From positions 36,733,501 through 36,797,500 of the forward strand of contig NC_080567.1 of the NCBI RefSeq assembly GCF_030253575.1: DNA of 64,000 nt, read 5' to 3'. The DNA comes from Rhododendron vialii (taxonomy: Eukaryota; Streptophyta; Magnoliopsida; Ericales; Ericaceae). Positions 45,805-58,042 of the stretch are shown piece after piece (the first letter of the stretch is position 1; each line of letters starts with the position of its first letter). The translations under genes were made by a program, and so were the position numbers. The notes beneath the pieces were generated by a model, which saw nothing but the letters and a program-made list of their open reading frames with translations, made no database searches and was not told the DNA's origin.

Positions 45805-47195
45805 CTAGGATGCAATCCAAACGAGATTATCAGCTGGAAAGAAATGACAGACTGGTTTGGACCCTGGCTCAATCCTCAGCACCCGAAAGGACACATGATC
45901 TGGGCTCCACTCAGACGTGTCCAGGTGGCAAACAGCAACAGCTTCCACTCTGTCTCCATTATCACCACCTAGCAATACCTTGAACACCTTGCTTTCACTC
46001 TCTTGGTAGTGGCAGTAGAAAATTGTATAGGGGTAGGGCATGGTGTGACATGCCACCATTTTTGGAGCTGAAATTTCTTCGGGTTTTTTCAAGATAGTGT
46101 AATTCTGCAAAAGCGTTGTTGATTCTGTGAAGTGGGTAGTGGATAGTACTTGGAATTTGGAATTGAATCCGAATATTTCATTTACAAAATCAAGCATCGA
46201 TTCCAAGGATGTGGCACATAACTTGGACTCTCCCGTTATTGGTTTCGTCTCACATTCTCTAAGTGTATCTTCCATGGCTTTGGCTTGTGGAGAGGCTTGT
46301 GAGAAGGAAAAGATTTGAAGAAGGTTTGGGAGTGATTCTAGTGAGAAAGGAATGGAATCGGATTCCTCTCTGGGTAGGAAATGAGGAGAGGTAGAGGGGT
46401 CTCTCTTTGGGAAGTAAACTGGAAGTCTTTTTCCCACCTTTAGGTCTTCTATAAAGAAGAACACCATGAGTTGAGGGTCCATGTGATCCATGTGTGATGA
46501 TGGATAGCCATGAACATGTGCCATATGATATTTTTCATTAGCATCCATACTATGGAGTCGTAGAACGTTCGTACCCATAGGGATATCCTCATTCGAAGGG
46601 TGTCTTATAGCATTCATCTTATAGTTCCCATTATAGCACTGCACAACAAAAACTAACATTTTAGCAAGTTCTATATCCGTAGTATCGTACAAGTCAAAAA
46701 AATAAGTTAGAAAGCATCCAATTCATTCAAACTACAATTAGAATATGAGAACAAGTTGTTTAAATGTTCAATCCAATGATTGTATTTAGAATCGTTCATT
46801 TGGTCTGAATTCTCTTGAAATTTCAAGAAGAAAAAAAAATGTATGTAGTCTAATTCTTTTGGAGTGTTAAGTTCAAACTTCTCCATCTGCAATCATCATT
46901 TCATTAGAGAGTCAGAGTCACTTGGGGTTCCTTGATATAACCCCTTGTTTTTCTCTCCACTTGTTACTACCATCTCTATCTATCTCCGCTTATTATCCCG
47001 AAAACCTCCCTCAAAACCTTTACCGAACAACCTCAAAGAATTCCAAGTTTTGCATGTTTCTCAAGTATATTTATTGAAGTAGCAAGAACAAGAAGAACAG
47101 CAATAGATAAAGGAGTGAATCAAGCACAGCTTAGAGATTACCATCACAAGCAGTAGACAAAGGAAGAAGCTCCGAGAAACATATCCAATTCCCAT
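45805..47195 (-). CDS. BURP-domain protein, USPL1-like (pair 3)
   Basis: The exon layout matches the copy at 22.9 kb: exon 1 at 47142-47195 (MGIGYVSRSFFLCLLLVM) and exon 2 at 45805-46638, 295 aa. The BURP Cys-His array CH-X10-CH-X26-CH-X25-CH is complete and the end FPADNLVWIAS is kept. It differs from pair 2 at about 14 of 277 exon-2 residues plus one in the signal peptide. These include charge changes beside the domain start (DLKVGKRLPVYF versus DLKVGKEIPVYF) and GIEP to RIEP near the last CH. An alternative, slightly longer exon 2 would begin upstream of 46638, but the AG acceptor available there in copy 1 (ACTAG) is TG here, which favours the 46639 acceptor for both genes. It is divergent from the organ-specific gene at 48.5 kb. 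Confidence 0.88.
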
Positions 47196-48479
47196 CTTCC
47201 TTTTTCCCTTGAAGCTCCTATGAGTTTCTTTCCTCCTTCTAAGGCCAAAGGAAACACTCCTAGACTTGAAATCTAAGGCAATCTTTTGATTATCCTATGA
47301 GTTGCTCTACATTTTAAAATTTAGATAACCCTTTTGTCCACTACACTGGTTAGTATTTTACTTGGGGGCCCATGCAGATTCAACTTGTGAGGTGTAATGT
47401 TGTTATACCTTTTTCATTTTCTTTTAACATTTGGCTAGCTACTTGTTACCTTACCATTCTCTTATACAATTATTTACTTTTCTTGTTCTCATCCTTTTGA
47501 AATTCCACATGCATCTGTACTACAGCATTCTGAATTTTAATTTTGACGTTGCCTAATGAAGAACAAAACACACGACTATTCGGTAGTGTGCAATGAAATT
47601 GACACGGTTTGGTAGTTAATTATTGATAGATCAAACTTTGATAATTTACCTCAAATCTTTCTTTGATCATTTACCTCAAATGTTTCATCACAGCAGACAT
47701 CAAATCCAAGTGAAAACTCCCTTTTTAATATTTAAACTATAGCTGCAATAAAATACAATATCCATTATCCAAATAATTAAGTTATCAAGACAGGCCTCTT
47801 GGACTCTAGCTCCTAATGCAAAATAAAAAACACAGATGGTTCAACTATCTTATCCGGTAATAGAATCTGTATAATTGTTCCAATAAAGCCTGGCCTCAGC
47901 TTAAACACAGCCAGTGTACCTTTGGACCAACTTTGTGGTTATCGAACTTATGATCCATTTTTTGATAACTCGGTATCAGCCAATAACCGACTAATCCGGA
48001 GGACCAATCCTCCCGTTCACTCGCAGGGGCACAATAAAATCCTAGACAACATAAATATTGATAGCACGCAAATAGGAATCGGAGCCCAGACCAAAGGCTT
48101 AATGAGACATTGGTTGTCAGGTGACTGCCGTTGCGCCAATCTTGGGGTTATGAAGCTGATGATCCATGCTTCCAATAATTCTGTGTATATGGATTGCAGG
48201 TATGCTGTCACCATCTTATAATAGAAAAAAATATACTTTATCAAGGCAATAATAGCCATAGAAAAATAAATCTGTGACGGATCACGAGATTTGTACCCCA
48301 ACAAAAACTAGTGTTATTGGTGCTTTCCTTCTACAATGATGGACTGTTTAGAGCCAACGTGAATCCTGTGGTTTCTATTCCACCAAACAAATGTGTTCAT
48401 CAATTCCCTTGTTGGTCTATATATAGCATGTGGTCTTAGAACCCTTTTGGAAAATTAAGAGAACTTGAAACAGCTAGAA
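47196..48479. promoter_or_regulatory. Shared divergent promoter region, pair 3
   Basis: These 1.28 kb between two start codons match 24259-25543 nearly throughout. A TATA box (48418-48426) serves the organ-specific gene. The longer open frame in this copy (47922-48221) is interrupted in copy 1 and has no recognisable domain. Confidence 0.6.
48418..48426 (+). promoter_or_regulatory. TATA box of organ-specific gene 3
   Basis: TATATATAG lies 54 bp upstream of the ATG at 48480, in the same local sequence as 25492-25500. Confidence 0.6.
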
Positions 48480-49337
48480 ATGGGATCACTTTTTGCTTTC
48501 TTTATTCTCTTCTCACTTGTCCTGGTAAGACTAAGAATACCCTAATGAGTCCATAACTGGCTATGTATAAGTACACTTTGAGTCAACTTGAATTATCCCA
48601 TACAAATTTATAGATAAGTGTTTGTACGTAATGTGGTAGCATTGCATTCCTTATGAGACGGAGCGGGCCTCGTTTTGAAAGGAATGCAGTTCTACTGTCA
48701 CAACATTCTGAATGCTTTTTTGAAACAATTTAGCTGTCCTTATCATTTTCATGACTGACTAATTGTTTTGTGCATCTTCATTCTGCAGTTTGGGAGCACC
48801 ATTGATGCAAGACCAGACTCCGGAGAATACTGGAAAGGCGTTATGAAGGATCAACCCATGCCAGAAGCGCTTCACGGCCTACTCCCTCGGGGATCAGTGT
48901 CCCCCCTCCTCACCACTGCGAAAACCGACTGTCACACATCAACGGAAGCGACAAACAACAACCAAACTGCTAAAACTTACGTGAAAGACTTTGAACCGAG
49001 GCCTAGTGTGACTGGCTACCACGACGATAGTACTAAACTAACTGGAGAGAAATCCTTTGCGAACGACTTTGAGCCGAGGCCTAGTGTTACTGGCTACCAC
49101 GACGATAGTACTAAACTAACTGGAGAGAAATCCTTCGCGAATGACTTCGAGCCGAGGCCTAGTGTGACTGGCTACCACGACGATAGTACTAAACTAACTG
49201 GAGAGAAATCCTTTGCGAACGACTTCGAGCCGAGGCCTAATGTCTCAGCTTACCCTGATGATGCTGGTCTGAAAGAGAAGAAGTCCTTTGTTAAGGATTT
49301 TGAACCGAGGCCTAATGTTTCTTTTTATGATGATTAA
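48480..49337 (+). CDS. Organ-specific protein (S2/P4-type), five-repeat member (pair 3)
   Basis: Two exons, 48480-48524 (signal peptide MGSLFAFFILFSLVL, identical to copy 1) and 48789-49337, phase-0 intron, 197 aa. The segment GEYWKGVMKDQPMPEALHGL is kept. The repeat array has five FEPRP motifs. Three near-identical 78-bp units (48990-49067, 49068-49145, 49146-49223) encode FEPRPSVTGYHDDSTKLTGE plus KSFAND or KSFVKD-like ends. They are followed by the FEPRPNVSAYPDDAGLKEKK type and the terminal NVSFYDD. The near identity of the three units points to recent expansion or homogenisation. The copy at 25.5 kb has four motifs and a scar of unit loss. The frame is intact, so the array changes in whole codons. 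Confidence 0.92.
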
Positions 49338-51209
49338 GGACAATCTATGATGAATGTATTAAGATTAATTAATCTGGATTGGTGAAGCTATGTGAGATGC
49401 AAATGGTGTGTGTTTATTGTGAGTTGTGTATTGTGAAGAGAGTGATTACTACGTTTATGGAAAAAATAAGGAGCTTTGTGATGTGTGATTGTTGATCAAA
49501 TAAATGTACAATGTTCTGATTTTTCCACTCCAGATGTTTAGAGATCATCTATTTTTCTAGTTTTTATTTTTTTATCGGTATCTATTTCTAGTTTGTGCTG
49601 GTATTCAAGGAATTGGAAATGTGTTTAAATTATTAGAATTTCCTATTCAAAAAAAAAAAATTAGAATTTGTTCAACCAGCTTGATTCAAATTTCAAACTC
49701 CAAATCTAGTTGTGCCACTTGTGAGTGTGTGAGAGGGGGATATATAACTCGGTGACTTATCCAGAGTACTAATTCCGTCATTCATTAGGAGGGGCCACTA
49801 TAGAGGGCCTATTTAAAGCGGAAACATAGCCCCCTATATTTGGAGCCCTATATTTGGAGCCCAATGTACAATTTGATATAGGATCAAAAAAAAAAATGTA
49901 CAATTTGATATCACGCGAGTGAGAGTCGAACTTCAAATCAAAAGCTTTTTGAAGTCTCTGGTTGTCAAGGGATTACTACTGCGTCATCCGGGGTAAGGGA
50001 AAGATGCAGCATGTGAAAACTATTTGTGGAAACAAAGAGACAAGGTACCCTTTGTCAAGTTTTTTATAATAAATTATTATTTTTGTCGATAAAAAAAAAA
50101 AAGTATTCCATCTAGCCAGTAGAGTGATTTACCATGTGGGGTTGGAGGAATAAGGCAGACAAAATCCCTTCATTACTTTAATTGTTTCATCTTATGAAAA
50201 TTAATTATACTTCTACATGTAGTTTTCTAAAACACATAACCTATGTGGTTCCAACTTTAAACTGAGCTAATAACCCTCTATATATGGCTTCCAATCGATG
50301 GACAAATAGCAGAGTCATGATAGAATAGTACAGGGTGGTAATATGAGGATATAAAATATGTGTACAAAGTATAAACTTTAGATTCAACTCAAAAGCTTCG
50401 TCTCTTACCAATGTGAGATTTCTATTATAAAAGAAAATGCTAACGTATGATCAAAATTTAGACTGTTTTGTTCAGTATAAAAACTTAGATCGGAGAGGAT
50501 CTGAATCCTTTGTAAATCTATCCAAGCTATTAGAATTTTGTGCATTCATGTTTTACAAGAAAGTTTTTGACACTCCAAACCACAAGAAAGTGACTATCCT
50601 TTCACTTTTACATCACACGTGACCAGGTTTGTTTTCGAAATCAATCGTTCAACCACCATACCCACTTACACACCCATTTAAATGAGCGTGTAAGTGGGTG
50701 TAATTCTAGCATTTTGTTTCGAAATAAAACTACAACTATCAAACGATGGAAATTTATGTTTTTCAAAACAGTTTGGTACTCCATTTTGCTAAGTAAGTAA
50801 GTAGTTACTTTAGAAAGAGTAATGACTCGTCTCGCAAAATAAAAATTAAATACTTAAAAAATAAGAATTTTAGCAGAATGAGCTACAAGATTACTAAAAT
50901 ACTGTCCAGTTGGTTATTTACAGTTATTATATTTATCAAGCTCAAACAATTTCCTCATCATTGCGTGACCTCACACGCACCATCATACGGTGACCCACAT
51001 TAGAATACAAAATCATGACCGTCAATCTAAAATACACTTTTCAAATCCACTGTGATCAGTAAACTTCAACGGCGTGGATGAAAAACCCTTGCGGTCTCAT
51101 AACAACGGACGTAGACCGCGTTACACAGGAAAGCCAAGAGAGACACCAGAAAAATGGTGTATATTTTCAAAGAACCCCATTCGAGAGTTCCGAAACAAGC
51201 CCTTGAGAT

Positions 51210-54200
51210 ATGGAAGACAAGCGAAAGGACGGCGGGAACCAACCCCCACACTCCGCCGCCGGAGATTCCGCCGGAACTCCATCTAAGCGTCCGGAGGCGC
51301 CGGCGGCCGAGCCACCTTCTTCGCGGCGGAGAGGCGGAAGCCACAAGAGAAAAGCCAGCGGCAATGGCGCGACCCCTCCGACGACGTCGTCGAAGCGCCA
51401 AGCGCGCGAGAAGAACTCCTCGGCTGCGGCGGCTCCGATCCACAACGGTCCGTTAACCAGAGCTCGGCAGTCTCCCGCCGCCGACGAGGCTGCGAAAGTC
51501 GAGGCGGCTGCGGCAGCGGAGGGAGCCAGTGGTCGGCAAGTGGCGAGGGCGGCGGCGGCGGTGGTGGAAGAGGATTGGGAGGCCAAGGTTGAAGCTGAGT
51601 ATGGAGTGATTATATCGCGTGGTGTTAATGCTCATGCAGTTCCGATTCCCGCTGGTTAGTTGGAAAAAAATGCAACTTTTTTAACCCTAGTTTTTGTTCA
51701 CTTGGGTGAATTTTCCTTTTAACCCTAAAAATTGAATCTTTTTGAGTTTTGGTTTATTTGGTTGAATTTACTGATGTGCGAATGCTTGTGTGGTTGGTTA
51801 GCTGAAGTGCAACTTTTGGAACCCTAATTTCTGTTCACTTGGATGAATGTCTTGATCTGTGAATGCTCATGTAGCTCCGAAATGCAACTTGTTCAAACCT
51901 TTGTTTTGTTAGCCGAAATGCAACTTGTCAAACCCTAGTTTTGTTTCTTTAGTTGAAGTGCAACTTTTGGAACCCTAGTTTTGGGAGGCCAAGGTTGAAG
52001 CGGAGTATGGAGTGATTAGATCTCGTGGTGTTAATGCCCATGCAGTTTGGATTCCCGCTGGTTAGTTGAAAATGCAACCTTTTTCAACCATTGTTTTTGA
52101 TAATTTGGGTGAATGTTTTTTTTACCCTGAAATATGAATCTTTTTATGTTTTTGTTCAGTGGTTGAATTTATTGATGACTGATGAGCGAATGCTTGTGTG
52201 CTTCTAGTTCTTGTTGGTTAGTTGAAGTGCAATTTTGGAACCCTAATTTTTGTTCGTTTGGGTGAATTTCTTTGCATGAGAAGGCTGATCTGGTTCTAAT
52301 AAATGCAACTTGTCAAGCCCTAGTTGTTGTTCATTTAGTTGAAGTACAACTTTTGGAACCCTAATTTCTATTCAGTCGGTTGAAGTTACTGATATGGGAA
52401 TGCTCATGTGGTTCAGATTCCCGCTTGTTACTGATATGGGAATCAATTCTTCTTGGCAAAGATAGTTGATTTCTTTGAATTTGCTTGTATAAAACAATCG
52501 AGGGTGCTTATTCGAAAAGACAAATTTGATTTTCACTTTCTTTCTTTGATAAAGAGTTGAAAAGAGAGAGGCTTGTTCGTTTCTGGACCTAATGTTGGAT
52601 TTCAGGGGTTTTGTATGGAAGTAAAGTTTTTTATTTTAGCTTTCTCCTTAGAAAGCTCTTCTCAAATCTCTCCCTACCTCTCCTGGTATTCAGGTTGGTT
52701 TTCTTGGGCAAAAGTTCATCCGTTGGAAGAACAAGCAATGCCGTCTTTCTTCAATGGAAAGACAGAGAACAGAACCCCAGAAGTATATTTGGACATACGT
52801 AACTGGATCATGAGAAAATTCCATGCGAACCCTAGTACACTGGTCGAATTGAAAGATTTGTCGGATCTCTCTGTTGGGGAGTTGGATGCCAGGCAAGAGG
52901 TGATGGAGTTTTTGGACCATTGGGGTTTAATTAATTATCACCCATTTCCAGAGAATGGTTCTGCTGTGAACCCTTGTGGTGATGGGGAAGCGAAGACAAA
53001 TTCGTTGGTTGAGAAATTGTTTCGATTTGAAACAGAACAATCGTGTGCTCCAGCGGCAACTAGAACTAATGTAATTACACCAGCTGCTCCATCTGGGGTA
53101 TTTCCAGAGTCATCTCTTGCTGAAGAATTAGCAAAGACTGAGGAGGGCCCCTCTGTTGAATATCATTGCAATTCTTGCTCAGCTGATTGTTCCCGTAAGC
53201 GCTACCACTGCCAGAAGCAGGTTCGTTGTTTCCTTCAAGTTTGTTATGTTGATGGTGGAGTGCATACTTTGAATGATGGACTGCCTAGCTAGTTCCATTT
53301 TTATGTAGGTTTAGTGATCCTCCGTGCAACCAAAACACCTCAGCAGTTCATAATTTTTGTGCATATCAGGTTTTCTGAGTTGCTCTTTCTTTTTTTGGTG
53401 CAAAGTTGCTCTTTCAAATAGAGTAAAGGAGGGAAGAAAATTAGTAAATGATTACATGAACTGTGTAGGTATAATGAGAATACCAGGTCGAAGAATTCCA
53501 AATTAGGTTGTGGGAGATAACGAAGTGGAACCATTGGGTAGTTACTAGTCTAACTGTTACAACGTAACTTGGATTATGTGGAATCAAGTAGTTTAGCAAA
53601 TTTACGTGCTTTTTGGTGGAAGTTTTTACCATGTGAGGAAATTCATCTTGATACTTTGATGATAGAAAATATTGAAATCGATTCTGGTACTTTGCTTTTT
53701 TAGCACAAGAATTGGCATCGTGTTATTAGATGAACCAATTTAAAATTATTAGAAATGAACAAATGTGAGAAGTGGTCCGTGCTTCCATATCCCTTTTGCA
53801 AAAAGCATCTAAAACAATTATTTAATTTGTCAATTTCTGGGCTCTGATGTTGCAATTTTCTCTCTCTTGGAATTGTTGTAGTTTCTTTCTTGAAAGGTTT
53901 CCTGTGTGCTGATTCTTTTCTTGTTTGTCACACAGGCTGATTTTGATTTATGTAGTGAATGCTTCACTAACGGGAAGTTTGACTCTGATATGTCCCCAAC
54001 TGATTTTATTCTCATGGAGCCTGCTGAGGCTGCTGGTGTAAGCGGCGGGAAGTGGACAGATCAGGAAACCCTCCTCCTCCTTGAAGCGTTGGAGCTATAT
54101 AAAGAGAACTGGAATGAGATTGCAGAGCATGTCGCAACAAAAACTAAAACTCAATGTATTTTGCATTTTGTACAAATGCCAATTGAGGAGACTTTTATGG

Positions 54201-56807
54201 ACTGTGATGAGGAAATTGATGCTAGTGTTAAAGAAAATGCAGATCCAGCGACACAAAATAATGATTCTTCTGCTCCTAAAGATCCATCTGAAACAACAGA
54301 GAGTACAAGTATTGCAGATGAAAATAAGCCTGATTCTTCCCCAATGGAAATTTTGAAGCTGGAAGATACCAGTGAAGTGAAAGTTGGTCAGGAAACTAAT
54401 GAGAACTGTGCCCTAAAAGCACTCAAGGAAGCATTTGAAGCTGTGGGGTCTTTTCCTGGGCCTGGGGACCAGTTTTCTTTTGCTGAAGCAGGAAACCCTG
54501 TCATGGCATTGGTATGGAGCTTATATGCTGAAAAATTAATTATTTAATTAAGGAAAATGCTAACCACGGACTTTGGGAGGTGGCTATGGACTATGGTGTA
54601 AAAAGTATGTTGGAGTATGCGGAAAGTATACAGAAACATATTTCAAGCTCTAGCTTTTTTGGCATCATTTGCACCTTGACAACTGGACATCAGGCGATTG
54701 TTAGCATGACCCTTGATTTAATGATGTCATTTTGAACTTATTACACAAACTATTCTTCTACATATTGGGAAGGCAGAATGCAATGGTAATTGTAGTCTAA
54801 TTATGGGTTTAAAGTCGCAGGTAGCATGTGTCTGCTACAGAATCTTTGTACTTGTTTTCCAAAGTTGGCAATGAGAGGCTCGCGAACTTGGTTACTTATC
54901 TCTCTGCTTTGTGCTGACATTTCCTTCTACAGGCAGCATTCCTGGTAAGATTTGCTGAACCCAATGTGGCTGCTGCCTTGGTCAGAAGTTCTTTAAAGTC
55001 TATTTCTGGCAACTCTTCCAGCACACAGCTGGCTGCGAGGCATTGTTTTCTTCTCCATGATCCTCCACCAGATGACAAGAAAAAATCAGCTGATTCTGAG
55101 AGGTTTGCGAGTTTCATTGTAGCTTTATGATTTTGAAGAAGCCCACAAATATTATGTCTGACGTTTCTAAGATATGCAGATCTGGTGCTGAAACGGTTGG
55201 ACAGGATGCTCTGAATGATGGGAAGGAAAATCTGGAAAATAAAGAAGAAAAGTCTAAATTGATATTGGACGGCGGCGATTTACCAAGCAGTCACGGTGAT
55301 GAAAAGGACAAAGATTCTAGCAGAAAAGAGGAGCTGTCAATTTCTCCTAATGGTGGATTTATAGAAAAGTCTCATCCAAAAGACCTAGTGACAGCAGGTG
55401 CAAAAGAATCAGATGATTTAACACCCAAACCAGAGATTCGTCGGAGTTCTGTGAAAGTGCCAGCTGATAGCTCAAAAGTGATAACCAATGAGGATGGAGG
55501 ACTAGTTTGTCCAAATGAATCGGATAACCCAGATTTGCCAAAAGACGCGGCAGCAAGATCTGCAAAAGAATCAGATGACTTGACAAGCAAAGAAGACATT
55601 CCTTCAAAGTCTGATGGAGCTTTAGAGGGAAGGCCCTCTAATTGTACAGAGGCTTCAAAGGATGTAGTTGCTGCTCCTGATGCTCTTCCCTCAGAAAAGG
55701 AGGAGTCTAAGGAGCTGATCACGTCAAATTCCATTACAGAAAATGGAAGAAAAACAGGTTTGTTTTGGAAGTCGCTTGACAATGCTAAAGTACAATTCAG
55801 TTATTTGGATATATAGTTTAGTATAGCAAATCTATGTACCTTAGAGGCAAACTTTGATATCAAAACCTAGAGAACAAATATTCTTTTGGCAATCGGTGGG
55901 AAGACTCACTGTCTTATCCATAATTTCAATCCTAATTGCTGTGAACAGATTGGAATTCTAAGAAACAAGAAGATTCAGCCCATGATTTGAATTCCTCGTT
56001 ACAGGTCTCACAGACTGATAAAAAGTTAACCTGCAGTTTGTTCCCATGATTGTTATTATTATGTGTTTTTGGATAGTTGGGAAAGGAAGTGTAGTCGGAT
56101 AGAATTTTTTGTTAGCAGGAAAACTATCCTCGTTTCTTGTTGAATTTCCTTTTCTGATTGTTTAACGCAGGTGAAGAAGGGATTAAAGACTTTAAAAATG
56201 AGAATGAAGAACCTTTGGAGTCCAAAGACTACCACAACATTGATAAGGTGAAGCGTGCTGCTAGTACTGCAATCTCTTCTGCAGCAGTGAAAGCAAAGCT
56301 TCTTGCGGACCAGGAGGAAGACCAAATTCGACAGCTTGCTTCAATGTTGATAGACAAACAGGTACTTCATGCAGTCTTTTGTTAGTTGTGAAAAAAATTC
56401 AATGTTTTCAGAGGTTTCATTAATTGCAGTTACACAAGTTGGAAACCAAATTAGCTTTCTTCAGCGATATGGAAAGTGTGGTTATGCGAGTTAGGGAGCA
56501 AATGGAGAGATCAAAGCAGCGGCTTTACCAAGAGCGAGCACATATCATTGCATCCCGTATGGGCATGCCGGCTCCATCTTCTAGGCCTATGCAACAATCA
56601 ATACCTATCAACAGAGTTGCAATGGGTTTTGCAAACTCACCAGCAAAGCCCCCCATGGGTATGAGCATGACCACTCAAAGGCCACCGATTTCGAGGTCTA
56701 TGATGATGTCATCTCCTTCTGCTCCGAACACATTTGTACCTGCTACATCAGCTGGAAATCCAGTTCGGCCTACCAACCAGGACAAAATTTCTTTTGGCCC
56801 AAAGTAA
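51210..56807 (+). CDS. SWI3D: SWI3D, SWI/SNF chromatin-remodelling complex subunit
   Basis: Eight coding exons: 51210-51654, 52694-53220, 53936-54511, 54933-55102, 55180-55757, 55949-56035, 56171-56361, 56430-56807; 983 aa, almost exactly the Arabidopsis SWI3D length (985). Order: basic, low-complexity N-terminus with GPLTRARQSPAADEA (as in SWI3D); SWIRM domain about 140-235 (WFSWAKVHPLEEQAMPSFFN, EVMEFLDHWGLINYHPFP); ZZ-type zinc finger about 305-340 (YHCNSCSADCSRKRYHC...FDLCSECF), which marks SWI3D among the SWI3 proteins; SANT/Myb about 363-411 (KWTDQETLLLLEALELYKEN); acidic variable region; C-terminal coiled coil about 815-905 (EEDQIRQLASMLIDKQLHKL...RVREQMERSKQRLYQERA). It acts in the nucleus as a scaffold subunit with BRM/SYD-type ATPases. 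The sixth exon is the least certain: its donor at 56036 was chosen because it keeps phase, and skipping it also keeps the frame. A tandem copy of the exon 1 end lies in intron 1. Confidence 0.95.
51575..52390 (+). repeat. 405-bp tandem duplication spanning the SWI3D exon 1 / intron 1 boundary
   Basis: The unit 51575-51979 holds the last 80 bp of exon 1, its donor and the first part of intron 1. It is repeated from 51980. The second copy has GAGGCCAAGGTTGAAGC... and the donor GCTG|GTTAGT again (52059-52060), with a few substitutions (GTT TGG for GTT CCG). Both copies contain further short internal repeats of GAAGTGCAACTTTTGGAACC. Confidence 0.88.
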
Positions 56808-58042
56808 CCATTGCTCAAGAAACATGCAAATACAAAACCTCATTCATGCTTTCTGGTTCTTCACTATTTCCTCCAAGTGAGTATGTCAGTTCTTTTAATT
56901 TTTGCTGTGTTTGGATCCCTTTTTGAAAAAGAAATTTCAACTCAAAAAAATACTCATTACCCCTACTTCCAATCATTACTCTCTACCCATTTACCCCTAT
57001 CTCCGATCATTATTCTCATTGCTCTCTGTATCTATCTCTCTCCACTCATTACCCCTACTTCCAATCATTACTCTCATAAAAAATTTCCCAAAAACTCATC
57101 CAAACACAGCATTTGTAATTCGTATTTCTGTAAGGTTTGAGTTGCCGTGGCCAACTTCCTGTAAGGGGAGTCGAAATTCAGCTGGGAAAATTTGTTTCAG
57201 ATTTCTTGAAATGTGGTTTTCTAAAATGGACCTGAATCTAGGTATGAAAATTTTCTGATAATGCTGGTTTAATTTTACGGCAATTAGAAGGTTTTAAAAA
57301 ACTTGTTGACATTTTGGAACTTGGTTTGATTTGTTTTAAGTTTCCTGATGAAACCTGGAGAATGTTTGATTTTGTGGTGCAATAATAGACAAGGTCCCAT
57401 TTACATAACACAAGAGCTGATCTAGCTGTTCATTTATCCGCATTATACATCTCTCTTATTTATATTACAATTCTGAACGCTTTAATCTCACATTTTCTCC
57501 CCATCAAAAGAAAATCTCAAGAATTCTCTGACATTCATTCCTTTGCAATGTTCTCATCTTTCTTTCTTGTTTCCCCTCTCTAAATAATGTCTGCGACGAA
57601 TTAACAGAGTTGTCCTTTGTTCAGTTTGTTGCCAGTGTTGGATGAAGTCCTTGAAGATCACAAGTGAAGTTATACGCCAAGATTGAGAAGAAAGAAGATT
57701 TAGATTGCACTGGCTTATTGATAAACTCCTTCTGTCCTCCCATGTGGAAGCAGCAGCCATTTCTGAGGACTAGATTTTGTATCTTTGTTTTGACCATTTT
57801 CTTAAGTCATTGAGTAGGTATCTAAGTTAGTTGAATCGATACCCGTTGAAATGTCTGTAGTATTTGTATCCATATCTAAATTATATCAGATGTTTGTTGC
57901 AAGATGTAGGAAAGAACGGCAATGGTGGAGAAATATTTATGCGTGCTTCAGTGTTGTGCTTCCGTCTGGCTTCTGTGTGGATGCTTTTATTTTGCCTTGC
58001 CTACACAAGCTGAATAAAAATTGGATTTCATTTCGCATCTGA
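56808..58042 (+). other. SWI3D 3' region, no further gene
   Basis: No coding frame is supported after the SWI3D stop. A MITE (56903-57111) occupies part of the putative 3' UTR. The stretch 57600-58040 has transcript-like composition and an AATAAA motif near 58012, so it may be an extended 3' UTR or a noncoding exon. Confidence 0.4.
56903..57111. mobile_element. MITE in the SWI3D 3' UTR region
   Basis: Inverted ends TGCTGTGTTTGGAT and ATCCAAACACAGCA enclose a 209-bp segment containing repeated ATTACCCCTACTTCCAATCA. The target duplication is ambiguous because of T-rich flanks. Confidence 0.75.

Larger units (their letters stand above)
42095..50760. repeat. Large duplicated block, copy 2 (BURP + organ-specific pair)
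   Basis: This is colinear with 20.0-28.2 kb. The sequence before the block (about 42100-42160, TTTTAGCATTATTGTTTTGA followed by AATAAACTAC) resembles the sequence at the right end of the block (50705-50760), as expected if units once lay head to tail. Copy 2 has a roughly 65-bp insertion near 50040-50105, extra sequence at 42.7-44.4 kb, and lacks the MITE and the 350-bp segment found in copy 1. Confidence 0.92.

Noticed and set aside
47922-48221. 99-codon plus-strand frame in the divergent promoter region (copy 2)
   Set aside because: In copy 1 the same frame is interrupted by TGA in place of CGA. It has no recognised domain and lies where two promoters must be.
51066-51586. Arg/Ala-rich frames on both strands over SWI3D exon 1
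   Set aside because: GC-rich exon shadows; only the frame from 51210 joins in phase to the SWIRM-encoding exon.
55372-55782. 136-codon minus-strand frame
   Set aside because: Antisense to SWI3D exon 5; it is a composition effect of the acidic Ser/Asp-rich region.
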